A stretch of DNA of 5,948 bases from Chloroflexota bacterium (GCA_013820865.1 JACDHU010000123.1:1-5948); one strand, 5' to 3'; numbered from the stretch's first letter, positions 1 through 5,642 are shown. The notes: generated by a model from the letters alone, not told the origin. Made by a program: numbers and translations.

Positions 1-641
1 GGCCAACCGACGAGGCCAAGGCGTGATGCGTTCGGTCCCACGCGCATCACACTTGCTCCGGCGAGGGCAGCATCCTCGGCATGCTCGATCAGTGGCACGG
101 ACAAGTTCGCCAGCACGGCGAGGATGAACCGTGCGAGATCATCGGTCGGGATTGCGCTGCCGTCATCGGAGAAGCCGATGGCGCCCGCCCCGATCATGCC
201 GCCGTGGTCGGCCACACGCTCCCCGCGACGTTCGAGCGTCGCGGCGCCGATGGCCCGGATTCGGCAGGCAGTCTCCGCGGCCCGCTCCCGCAGCGCCGCA
301 ATCAGCTCGGGTCGGTCGAGCGGCGGATCGGTGTTGGGCATGGCGCATATGGTGGTGAATCCGCCCTTCGCGGCCGCCCGCGCGCCGGATTCGATCGTCT
401 CGGTCGCAGGATCGCCGGGATCGCGCAGGTGCACGTGCAGGTCGCAGAAGCCGGGTGCGGCAATGAGCCGGTGTCCATCCACTCGCTCGGCGTCCGCCGG
501 TGCGTGATCGACGAAGCGTCCCTCGTGGATCGCGAGATCGCGGATGGCATCGGTGCCTTCAGCCGGGTCGATCACCCGAACGCCGGCCAGCAGAAGGGTG
601 GCCGGCGCATCGGTCAGGCGCCCGAAGACCCCTGGGCTCAT
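1..641 (-). CDS. pyrC: Dihydroorotase, class I type, N-terminal 213 residues (runs off left edge)
   Basis: This gene encodes the zinc amidohydrolase that interconverts N-carbamoyl-L-aspartate and L-dihydroorotate, the third step of de novo pyrimidine synthesis in the cytoplasm. The visible 213 residues run from an ATG at 641 and the frame stays open to the edge. Seen: an N-terminal beta-rich segment (about 15-60), the metal-binding motif FCDLHVHLRDPG with H69 and H71, the conserved MPNTDPP loop at 101-107, GFSDDG at 156-161 (the aspartate that bridges or ligates metal in the B. subtilis/Aquifex type) and IEHAED with H187. The later zinc His and catalytic Asp lie beyond the window. The start overlaps the pyrB stop in an ATGA and no good Shine-Dalgarno precedes it, so translation is probably coupled to pyrB. 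Identity is secure from the motifs and the position after pyrB. Whether the missing C-terminal half is intact cannot be seen. Confidence 0.95.
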   Translation of the reverse strand, partial: MSPGVFGRLTDAPATLLLAGVRVIDPAEGTDAIRDLAIHEGRFVDHAPADAERVDGHRLIAAPGFCDLHVHLRDPGDPATETIESGARAAAKGGFTTICAMPNTDPPLDRPELIAALRERAAETACRIRAIGAATLERRGERVADHGGMIGAGAIGFSDDGSAIPTDDLARFILAVLANLSVPLIEHAEDAALAGASVMRVGPNASRLGLVGW

Positions 642-1573
642 GCCGCGCCGGTAAGAAGCGCCATGACCGCCATGCGAACCGGAACGCCATTCTCCACTTG
701 GCGGCCGATGAGGGTCCGCGGACCGTTGGCCAGTGCCGCGGTCAGCTCGACGCCCTCGTTGGTGGGTCCGGGATGGAGGATGAACGCTTCGGGGTTGGCG
801 AGGGACATGCGCGAATCGTCGAGCCGCCAGTCCCGGACGTAGTCGTCGAGCGAGACCGCGTCTTTTGTTGCTCGTTCGGTCTGGACACGGAGAGTCATGA
901 CGGCATCGGCCCCGTCAAGGGCTTCGGCCAGGGACGGGGCGACCTCGACATCCGGCCAGCCGTCGAATTCGTTGACCCATGGAGTGGGTCCGGCCACGCG
1001 AACCAGTGCACCGAGAGTGCGTAGCGCATGCAGGTTGGAGCGCGCGACGCGTGAGTGCGCAACGTCGCCGACGATCGCGACCGTGCGACCGTCCAACGAT
1101 CCGAGCGCATCGCGCAGGGTGAGCGCGTCGAGGAGGGCCTGCGTTGGATGGGCATGAGTGCCGTCGCCAGCGTTGAGCACATGCATGCCGGTCGTCCGCA
1201 CGGCAAGGTGAGGAGCTCCCGCGGCACCGTGACGCAGCACGAGCATGGTCACGCCGGTCCGCTCCAGCGTGCGCAGCGTGTCCACCAGCGATTCGCCCTT
1301 CAGGACGCTGCTCCCGGCGAGGTGCAGGTCGACCGTGGTCGCGCCGAGCGCCTTCGCGGCCAGCTCGAAGCTGACGCGGGTCCGGGTGGAAGGCTCATAG
1401 AAGGCCAGCCCGACCGTCTCGGTTTCCAGCAATGACCGATACTCTCGGCTCGCACGAGCCTCGCGCATCTCGACCGCCAGGTCCAGGATTCTCTCAATCT
1501 TGGCACGGGATAGCCCGTCGACGTCCAACAGGTGTCGTTGCGACCAGGTCCGGGACGGCGCTTCGACGGTCAC
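638..1573 (-). CDS. pyrB: Aspartate carbamoyltransferase catalytic chain
   Basis: The product condenses carbamoyl phosphate with L-aspartate to give N-carbamoyl-L-aspartate, the committed step of pyrimidine synthesis. At 311 residues it has the normal catalytic-chain length. The carbamoyl-phosphate domain shows FYEPSTRTRVSFE (58-70, with STRT at 62-65), GSSVLKGES (87-95, K92), R114 and HPTQALLD (142-149, H142). The aspartate domain shows GDVAHSRVARS (169-179), LRVQTER (R229, Q231) and HPGP (267-270). These correspond to the known substrate-binding residues of E. coli PyrB, so the enzyme should be active. The start is a GTG that overlaps the pyrR stop as GTGA, with a GAGGA sequence 6 nt upstream. 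No pyrI regulatory chain is visible. With pyrC directly downstream, a PyrB-PyrC complex as in class A enzymes is possible but not shown by sequence. Ornithine carbamoyltransferase is excluded by the LKGES and HPTQALLD context and the operon. Confidence 0.97.
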   Translation of the reverse strand: MTVEAPSRTWSQRHLLDVDGLSRAKIERILDLAVEMREARASREYRSLLETETVGLAFYEPSTRTRVSFELAAKALGATTVDLHLAGSSVLKGESLVDTLRTLERTGVTMLVLRHGAAGAPHLAVRTTGMHVLNAGDGTHAHPTQALLDALTLRDALGSLDGRTVAIVGDVAHSRVARSNLHALRTLGALVRVAGPTPWVNEFDGWPDVEVAPSLAEALDGADAVMTLRVQTERATKDAVSLDDYVRDWRLDDSRMSLANPEAFILHPGPTNEGVELTAALANGPRTLIGRQVENGVPVRMAVMALLTGAA

Positions 1574-2115
1574 GCGGCGTCCTCGGGCTGCTCGATCACG
1601 ACTTCGTCGATCTCATCGGTCTCGGTCAGGCGGACGTGCACAATCTCGGTGCTGTTGGTCGGGAGGTTCTTGCCGACGAAGTCCGGACGGATCGGTAGTT
1701 CGCGATGTCCGCGGTCCACGAGCGCTGCAAGCCGGACGGCGCGTGGGCGCCCATGATCGGTCAGGGCGTCGAGGGCGGCCCGGACGGTGCGTCCGGTGTA
1801 CAGGACGTCGTCCACCAGCACGACCGTGCGGCCGCTGACCTCCGCCTCCAGGTCGGAACGCTGGACGATCGGCGCATGCGCCACCCGCGTCAGGTCGTCG
1901 CGGTAATACGTGATGTCGAGCGAGCCGACCGGGACCAATGCGCCCTCGTGCTGCTCGATCAGCGCGGCCAGGCGCCGCGCAATGGGGACGCCGCGACTGC
2001 GGATGCCAACCAGGACGAGCTTGTCCATTCCGCCATTGCGCTCGACGATCTCATGACCGATGCGGGTCAGGGCGCGGCGCATTTCATCGGCGCCGAGGAT
2101 ACGGCGTTCGCTCAC
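1570..2115 (-). CDS. pyrR: PyrR, pyr operon RNA-binding regulator / uracil phosphoribosyltransferase
   Basis: PyrR is a type I phosphoribosyltransferase-fold protein that, with UMP or UTP bound, binds a stem-loop in pyr mRNA and lowers expression; many members also make UMP from uracil and PRPP. The 181-residue product has the usual family length. Seen: the N-terminal ADEMRRALTRIGHEIVERN helix (9-27), GIRSRGVPIARRLA (37-50), the DITYYRDDLT segment (67-76), the PRPP-binding motif VVLVDDVLYTGRT (98-110) and the PyrR-typical DRGHRELPIRPDFVGKNLPT (134-153). The last two separate it clearly from Upp-type uracil phosphoribosyltransferases. The GTG start at 2115 has a strong AAGGAG upstream. It is the first gene of pyrR-pyrB-pyrC and is probably autoregulated, since a PyrR-type binding loop sits immediately before its own ribosome binding site. 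Its stop overlaps the pyrB GTG. Confidence 0.97.
   Translation of the reverse strand: MSERRILGADEMRRALTRIGHEIVERNGGMDKLVLVGIRSRGVPIARRLAALIEQHEGALVPVGSLDITYYRDDLTRVAHAPIVQRSDLEAEVSGRTVVLVDDVLYTGRTVRAALDALTDHGRPRAVRLAALVDRGHRELPIRPDFVGKNLPTNSTEIVHVRLTETDEIDEVVIEQPEDAA
1580..1584 (-). promoter_or_regulatory. Ribosome binding site for pyrB (GAGGA)
   Basis: GAGGA on the minus strand lies inside the last codons of pyrR, 6 nt before the GTG at 1573. It supports the GTG start and shows that pyrB can recruit ribosomes itself in addition to coupling through the GTGA overlap. Confidence 0.6.
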
Positions 2116-2120
2116 GATCT

Positions 2121-2126
2121 CTCCTT
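2121..2126 (-). promoter_or_regulatory. Ribosome binding site of pyrR (AAGGAG), adjacent to the PyrR loop
   Basis: AAGGAG on the minus strand ends 5 nt before the GTG at 2115, a strong site that fixes the start. It begins one nucleotide after the 3' end of the predicted PyrR-binding stem, so a protein bound to that stem would be expected to hinder 30S binding. Confidence 0.8.
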
Positions 2127-2127
2127 G

Positions 2128-2145
2128 GCGGCCTCGCCGGACCGC
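2128..2145 (-). promoter_or_regulatory. Predicted PyrR-binding stem-loop in the pyr leader RNA
   Basis: The minus-strand RNA reads GCGGUCCGGCGAGGCCGC. The inner 14 nt (GGUCCGGCGAGGCC) match the PyrR binding-loop consensus as I recall it, ARUCCNGNGAGGYU, at all but its two end positions, and those two form a G-C pair instead of A-U. The fold is GCGGUC pairing with GGCCGC (one U-G wobble) around a hexaloop CGGCGA, the geometry of known PyrR sites. No terminator hairpin with a U-tract follows before the start codon. With the Shine-Dalgarno 1 nt downstream, the likely mode is translational repression, as described for mycobacterial pyr operons, rather than the Bacillus attenuator. The motif match is directly visible; the mechanism is inferred. 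Confidence 0.8.
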
Positions 2146-2204
2146 GTTAAAGGGCTCGCCGCAGAGGATACCCGACGCTCTTGGTGTCTGGCCGCGGTCC
2201 GGCG
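2135..2204 (-). repeat. 12-bp perfect inverted repeat spanning the pyr leader and its upstream region
   Basis: On the minus strand the segment CGCCGGACCGCG (2204-2193) is exactly complementary to CGCGGTCCGGCG (2146-2135), with 46 nt between the arms. The downstream arm covers the 5' half and loop of the predicted PyrR-binding hairpin, so the long-range helix and the PyrR hairpin cannot form together. If transcription starts upstream of 2204, this would be an RNA switch that leaves the ribosome binding site free when PyrR is absent. If it starts near 2158, the repeat is only in DNA and the upstream arm falls near the -35 region. Chance pairing is possible in GC-rich DNA, but 12 contiguous pairs in a 141-nt gap is notable. 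Confidence 0.55.
2165..2170 (-). promoter_or_regulatory. Possible -10 element for the pyr operon (TATCCT)
   Basis: TATCCT on the minus strand is the best -10-like hexamer in the 2116-2256 gap (4 of 6 to TATAAT). It would place transcription near 2158 and give a leader of about 43 nt with the PyrR loop near its start. No convincing -35 hexamer is found 15-18 nt upstream, so support is weak. The rest of the gap contains only short GC hairpins. Confidence 0.3.
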
Positions 2205-2256
2205 CAGCGTTTGCGCTCAGCGATCAATCGGCTGCTGCTCCGGTTCAAACGCCGGC

Positions 2257-3984
2257 TCAGGGATCCTCGGGATCCGGGAGGGCGTCGAAGGCGGCCGGAC
2301 CGAACCAGCCGCGATCGGCGGATCCGAGGAAGAAGACTTCGTCGGGCGTGGTGCCGGTGTTGCGCTCGATGAACAGGAGGTCCGCTCGCGGTGCCTCCAT
2401 GATTCCGCCGATCGGGCGCTGAGCGGTGACGAGCAGGTGGCGTCCGGTGGGGGAGGCCTTCACGTCCACAACACTCGACTCATCCGGGATATCGGCCTCA
2501 TCGATGGCGTGGGTCTGCGTCAGGCCGCGTGCGTCGGAGGCATGGCCGAAGTAGACGCGTCGCTCATCGGGATACTCAATGTCGTCGCTGCCCTGCGAGA
2601 TGCCGGTCCATCGGGTCTTCCAGACCGCGTAGGCGTCGCCGTCGGCGCTCCACGTGATGCCGGCCGAGGTGAACGCGTCGCGCCCTATGGTCAGGTCGCT
2701 GAACAACGGGCGCTCGTCGGCGAACGCGAACTCGTCATCGAGTTCAGCCAGGTACGGCGCCCCGCCCTCGATGAACAGCCATTCGTCGCCGACGCGTTCC
2801 ATGCGACCGTTCCAGTAGATGGCCAGCGAGCCGTTTGGGCTGAGCAGCGGCTGGAAGACGCCATCGGCTCGCGGCGCGCCGATCTCCGCCGGATCGGCTG
2901 GGCCCAGCGGTGCATCGTCTCGAATCGCGATGACATAGCTGGTGGGGGCATCACCGGCAAGGCTGACCCACAGCCTGGTGGTGACGCCGTCACCATCGGG
3001 GATCCAGCTGCCGGCGTAGGCATTCCCGGTGTCGGACAGTTGGCGAAATTCGCTATTGGCCGAGTCGAAGATCCAGGCGTCGGTCCCGGTCCCACCGTCG
3101 ATGTCGGCGAGCGTGTAGGCCAGATAGCGGCTGTCGGCTGACCAGGCGAGACGCTCGAGGAACGGGCTGCCCGCGACGCTCCGGCCAAGCACGATCGTCT
3201 CTCCTGAGTCGCCGCGATCCTGCGGTATTCGAGTCACACTGACCTCGTTGAGGCCTGATTCGCCCAGACGCGTGATGTAGGCCAGCCATTGGCCATCGGG
3301 CGAGAGCTCGGCGGCGATCGGCGGACCGGAGGGAGTGTCGATTTCGGCGATGGTCTCGGTGGTGGGGCCGTGGCGCAAGGTGAGGGCCAGGTTGTCGAAC
3401 GGGCCGGTCAGCGCGAGGAACACATCGGGCTCCGGAGATGCCTGGCTCGGCGTGGCCGTCGGGGCAGGTTCGGCCGATGCAGATGCCGATGCAGACGCAG
3501 ACGCAGACGGAGTGGTTGACGCGGCTGCCTGGGAAGGCGCCATCGTGGCCGGCGGCGGGGTGACGGCCGGCGTTGCGCTGGCGGCGACCGAGAAGGTCGG
3601 CGTGGCCGATGGTCCGCCGATCTGGGGATCGTCGGGGGTGCCGTTGAGGAGGACGAGGGCGAGCAGCGCTCCCGCGATCGCGGCGAGGCCGCCACCGACA
3701 CCGGCAAAGATGGTCGCCGGCCGGCGCCACCACGGCAGGTTGGCAAAGGATCCAGCTTCGATCCCGGTTCGCACGCGCGCACCGAGATCCCGCGGAGGAC
3801 CGACGTGGCGCAGTCCGGCCATGATTCGGCGCTGGTCGCCGAACGCGGCCAGCGTTCCGCGGCAGGTCTCGCAGGTGTCGAGGTGGGCATCCAGGCGGCG
3901 TCGCTCATCGACGCTGAGGTCGTCGTTCAGCGATGCGCTGACGAGCTCCTCAAACGGTTCGTGACGGTCGCGATTCATGGTCAT
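2257..3984 (-). CDS. Membrane anti-sigma factor: zinc finger, one TM helix, TolB-like beta-propeller
   Basis: This is probably the cognate anti-sigma factor of the upstream ECF sigma factor: the cytoplasmic N-terminus would hold the sigma and the outer domain would sense a signal. From the ATG at 3984 the product has 575 residues. Seen in order: an N-terminal helical region with HLDTCETC (H34, C38, C41), the HxxxCxxC signature of zinc-binding anti-sigma domains; a hydrophobic helix at about 89-113 following WWRRP; a Pro/Ser/Thr/Ala linker (about 117-187) with six Ser-Ala pairs; and a C-terminal domain with repeated propeller-blade motifs, ELSPDGQWLAYI (226-237), LAWSADSRYLAYT (279-291), LLSPNGSLAIYW (380-391), ITWSADGDAYAVW (443-455) and VKASPTGRHLLV (508-519). 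The start is chosen because ATGA overlaps the sigma stop and AAGGA lies 8 nt upstream; an in-frame extension to 4038 would lie inside the sigma gene. The ligand or partner of the propeller is unknown. Confidence 0.85.
   Translation of the reverse strand: MTMNRDRHEPFEELVSASLNDDLSVDERRRLDAHLDTCETCRGTLAAFGDQRRIMAGLRHVGPPRDLGARVRTGIEAGSFANLPWWRRPATIFAGVGGGLAAIAGALLALVLLNGTPDDPQIGGPSATPTFSVAASATPAVTPPPATMAPSQAAASTTPSASASASASASAEPAPTATPSQASPEPDVFLALTGPFDNLALTLRHGPTTETIAEIDTPSGPPIAAELSPDGQWLAYITRLGESGLNEVSVTRIPQDRGDSGETIVLGRSVAGSPFLERLAWSADSRYLAYTLADIDGGTGTDAWIFDSANSEFRQLSDTGNAYAGSWIPDGDGVTTRLWVSLAGDAPTSYVIAIRDDAPLGPADPAEIGAPRADGVFQPLLSPNGSLAIYWNGRMERVGDEWLFIEGGAPYLAELDDEFAFADERPLFSDLTIGRDAFTSAGITWSADGDAYAVWKTRWTGISQGSDDIEYPDERRVYFGHASDARGLTQTHAIDEADIPDESSVVDVKASPTGRHLLVTAQRPIGGIMEAPRADLLFIERNTGTTPDEVFFLGSADRGWFGPAAFDALPDPEDP
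3472..3507 (-). repeat. In-frame hexanucleotide repeat encoding (Ser-Ala)6
   Basis: Six tandem 6-nt units on the minus strand encode residues 160-171 of the anti-sigma factor as alternating Ser and Ala. The first units are near-identical (TCTGCG, TCTGCG, TCTGCA) and the later ones vary at third positions (TCG or TCT, GCA or GCC). Gain or loss of a unit keeps the frame, so linker length could vary between strains without breaking the protein. Confidence 0.75.
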
Positions 3985-4565
3985 CGTGCGAATCCTTCGG
4001 CGGCCAAGGCGCGCCGCATCTCGCCGCGGGCTCGGCACAGCAATGTCCGAACCGCGGCATACGAGAGTTCCATCACGTCGCCGATCTGCTGCGCGCTCAT
4101 ATCCTCGAGGTCACTCAACAACAGGCACTGCCGGTGATTCGGCCGGAGTGACAGAAGTGCGCGTTGCACGCGCTCATCGAGGGTGGCCGCCATGACCTGC
4201 GCCTCGGGTCCCGGGCGCGGGTCGGGCCGATTGGCGAAGGCGGGCTGATCGTCGCCCATCGGCCTCACCATGCGCCGGCGACGCATATCGTCGATGGCGG
4301 TGTTCGTGGCAATCCGATACAGCCACGATCGCGTGGATGTGGCTTCGGTCACGGTGTCGAGCTTGCGGTAGGCCTTGATGAACGTGTCCTGCGTTATGTC
4401 GGCCGCACGGTCCGCATCGGCGACCATGCGCAGGACGTAGTTGAAGATGGGGGCACTGAACTCCTCGAAGAGACGGGCGAACTCGGCCTCGTGCGCGTCG
4501 GTGGCGCGGCGACTCATCGTGGGGGCTTCCCACGGAATCGGGCCGGGCATCGACATCGACTGCAC
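3981..4565 (-). CDS. ECF (RpoE-like, sigma-70 group 4) RNA polymerase sigma factor
   Basis: The product directs core RNA polymerase to a specific promoter class and is probably held inactive by the anti-sigma factor encoded next to it. It has 194 residues, normal for a two-domain ECF sigma. Region 2 spans about 27-98: FARLFEEFSAPIFNYVLRM, then ADRAADITQDTFIKAYRKL (51-69, the conserved DxxQDTF core-binding motif), then W81 LYRIATNTAIDDMRRRR with its basic end. A short linker rich in Pro, Asp and Arg (99-120) follows. Region 4 spans about 128-188, with LSLRPNHRQCLLL and the helix-turn-helix ending LSYAAVRTLLCRAR. No extra C-terminal domain is present. The start is a GTG with GGAGG 5 nt upstream; ATGs at 4556, 4550 and 4517 are alternatives, and 4517 would give a more typical N-terminus starting MSRRATD. 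The gene overlaps the anti-sigma gene by ATGA. The regulon cannot be told from the window. Confidence 0.93.
   Translation of the reverse strand: MQSMSMPGPIPWEAPTMSRRATDAHEAEFARLFEEFSAPIFNYVLRMVADADRAADITQDTFIKAYRKLDTVTEATSTRSWLYRIATNTAIDDMRRRRMVRPMGDDQPAFANRPDPRPGPEAQVMAATLDERVQRALLSLRPNHRQCLLLSDLEDMSAQQIGDVMELSYAAVRTLLCRARGEMRRALAAEGFAR
3993..3997 (-). promoter_or_regulatory. Ribosome binding site of the anti-sigma gene (AAGGA)
   Basis: AAGGA lies within the last codons of the sigma gene, 8 nt before the ATG at 3984. It favours that ATG over the in-frame ATG at 3978 (14 nt away) and over the longer extension to 4038. Confidence 0.55.
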
Positions 4566-4570
4566 CTCAT

Positions 4571-4575
4571 CCTCC
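4571..4575 (-). promoter_or_regulatory. Ribosome binding site of the sigma gene (GGAGG)
   Basis: GGAGG lies 5 nt before the GTG at 4565. A weaker AGGTG could serve the ATG at 4556. Together they leave the start uncertain by three codons. Confidence 0.6.
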
Positions 4576-4605
4576 GCATACTTTGCCGCCCATTGGTTGG
4601 CCTGT

Positions 4606-4632
4606 GACGCACGGCGTGTCGCATCTGTTACC
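4606..4632 (-). promoter_or_regulatory. Candidate ECF-type promoter of the sigma/anti-sigma operon (GGTAAC-N17-CGTC)
   Basis: On the minus strand GGTAAC (4632-4627) is followed after exactly 17 nt by CGTC (4609-4606). An AAC-centred -35 with a CGTC or CGAC -10 at 16-17 nt is the general pattern of ECF-dependent promoters such as those of B. subtilis SigX and SigM. The -35 overlaps the stop codon of the galT-like gene. Transcription would start near 4598, giving a leader of about 33 nt before the sigma GTG. This fits the usual positive autoregulation of ECF sigma operons. No other AAC-N16/17-CGTC match stood out in the other two intergenic gaps. Confidence 0.45.
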
Positions 4633-5611
4633 GATGCAGGTGCTGACGCAGCACTTCCGCCGCGTATTCGGGGGCCGCTGGGTTCACCGCCAGGGCGGTC
4701 GCGCGCTCAAGTCCGGCGATGACGCGCAGGCGCGGATGAATCTCCCAATGCCAGTGGAAGGTCTGGTCGAGCCGCTCGCCGGCGGGCGCCGTGTGCAGGA
4801 ACAGGTTGTACGGCGGGTCCCCCAGCGCATCGAGAGCATGGAGCGCGCGCTGGAGCGTCGCGGTCGCATCCGTGATGGCGTCGTCGTCGAGCGTGGTGAA
4901 GTCGGCGGCGTGGGCGCGAGGCACGACCATCATCTCGAACGCCGATCGGCTGGCGGCGGGGGCGAAGACGATCGCGTGGTGGTCCGCAAAGACGAGGCGC
5001 TCGCCGTTCTCCTCCTCGGCTTCGGCCAGGGCGCACCAGACGCAACGGCGCGTCTTGATCACCCGCCGCGCTCCGCCGCCGATCTCCTCCGCGACCCAAT
5101 GCGGGACCTGCGGGATGGCATACAGCTCCACGTTGAGGTGCGAACTGCGTGAGCCGGCCTGCATGCCGTGGCTCTGGACGACCTGGATGTAGAGCGGTTC
5201 CGGCTTGCCGTCGGCATCGGTCTCGCGTGGCTCGGCGGCAAGGGCGCGCATGGCATCTCGCGCACCCCGGAGCAGGGCGCCGGCCAACTGTGGCGCGGCC
5301 TCCGCGAGCCTCTCGTGGTGGTCGCGCGGGCCGACGAGGATCTCCCAAGAGCCGGTGGCGCGCTCGACCTCACTCAGCGAAAGCTGGGCCGCCTGCGCCT
5401 TGGTCGAGTCGATTCGGTGGAAGGCATGAGACCTCAGCGCCACTCGCCGGACGAGGTGGGGTGGCTCGTTGTCGGACGCGTCATCGCAGTGGCGACAGTG
5501 GCTGCCCTCCACCGGCTGCGCCTGGATCTCGAACGCGGCACGCTCGAAGGCCCGGTCGGCGACGATGGCGGACCACCATCCGGTGACCGGGTCGCGACGC
5601 AGCTCGAACAC
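4628..5611 (-). CDS. GalT-like nucleotidyltransferase homologue with altered active site (HLN in place of HPH)
   Basis: This 327-residue protein belongs to the galactose-1-phosphate uridylyltransferase / ADP-glucose phosphorylase branch of the HIT superfamily, which moves nucleoside monophosphates between sugar phosphates through a histidine intermediate. Seen: the start motif ELRRDPVTGWWSAIVADR (3-20), CRHC (39-42), VGPRDHHERL (93-102), AGSRSSHLNVELYAIPQVP (152-170), CVWC (190-193), YNLFLH (268-273), FHWHWEIHPRL (285-295) and the C-terminal NPAAPEYAAEVLR (310-322). Both CxxC pairs and H98/H158, the likely zinc ligands, are kept. In the family the active-site motif is HPHxQ, with the second His as nucleophile; here it is H158-L-N160-V-E162, so the nucleophile is Asn. 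Either the chemistry differs or the protein is not a transferase. The GTG start is the only one after an in-frame TAG at 5644-5642, and no Shine-Dalgarno is visible. The symbol galT is withheld for these reasons. Confidence 0.85.
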   Translation of the reverse strand: MFELRRDPVTGWWSAIVADRAFERAAFEIQAQPVEGSHCRHCDDASDNEPPHLVRRVALRSHAFHRIDSTKAQAAQLSLSEVERATGSWEILVGPRDHHERLAEAAPQLAGALLRGARDAMRALAAEPRETDADGKPEPLYIQVVQSHGMQAGSRSSHLNVELYAIPQVPHWVAEEIGGGARRVIKTRRCVWCALAEAEEENGERLVFADHHAIVFAPAASRSAFEMMVVPRAHAADFTTLDDDAITDATATLQRALHALDALGDPPYNLFLHTAPAGERLDQTFHWHWEIHPRLRVIAGLERATALAVNPAAPEYAAEVLRQHLHR

Positions 5612-5642
5612 CGGCGCATCGTACTCGATGGCCCCAACTCGC

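Noticed and set aside
81..842. A 253-codon plus-strand frame opposite pyrC and the end of pyrB
   Set aside because: The opposite strand encodes clear dihydroorotase and ATCase motifs over the same bases; the plus frame is Arg/Gly/Ala-rich without domain features.
2222..2248. TTGAAC (2248-2243) and TTGATC (2227-2222) on the minus strand as -35 boxes for the pyr operon
   Set aside because: No -10-like hexamer occurs 15-18 nt downstream of either.
2202..2256. Possible intrinsic terminator after the anti-sigma gene (CCGG-8 nt-CCGG, and AGCG-CAAA-CGCT)
   Set aside because: Both stems are only 4 bp and neither is followed by a U-tract; hairpins this short are expected by chance in GC-rich DNA. 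Read-through from the sigma operon into pyr cannot be excluded.
1705..3141. A 478-codon open frame on the plus strand opposite pyrR, the pyr leader and the anti-sigma gene
   Set aside because: It crosses two well-supported genes and the regulatory gap in antisense, its translation has no recognisable motif, and long antisense frames are common in GC-rich coding DNA.
3053..3908. Alternative long minus-strand frames within the anti-sigma gene
   Set aside because: They are out-of-frame shadows with Arg/Pro/Ser-rich translations; the propeller and zinc-finger motifs are all in one continuous frame.
3984..4038. N-terminal extension of the anti-sigma factor to an in-frame start at 4038
   Set aside because: The extra 18 residues are Arg-rich, lie inside the sigma coding region, and the ATGA overlap with AAGGA spacing at 3984 fits better.
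4628..5611. Calling this gene a pseudogene because of the lost catalytic His
   Set aside because: The frame is intact at family length and all other conserved motifs are kept, so a changed function is more likely than decay.
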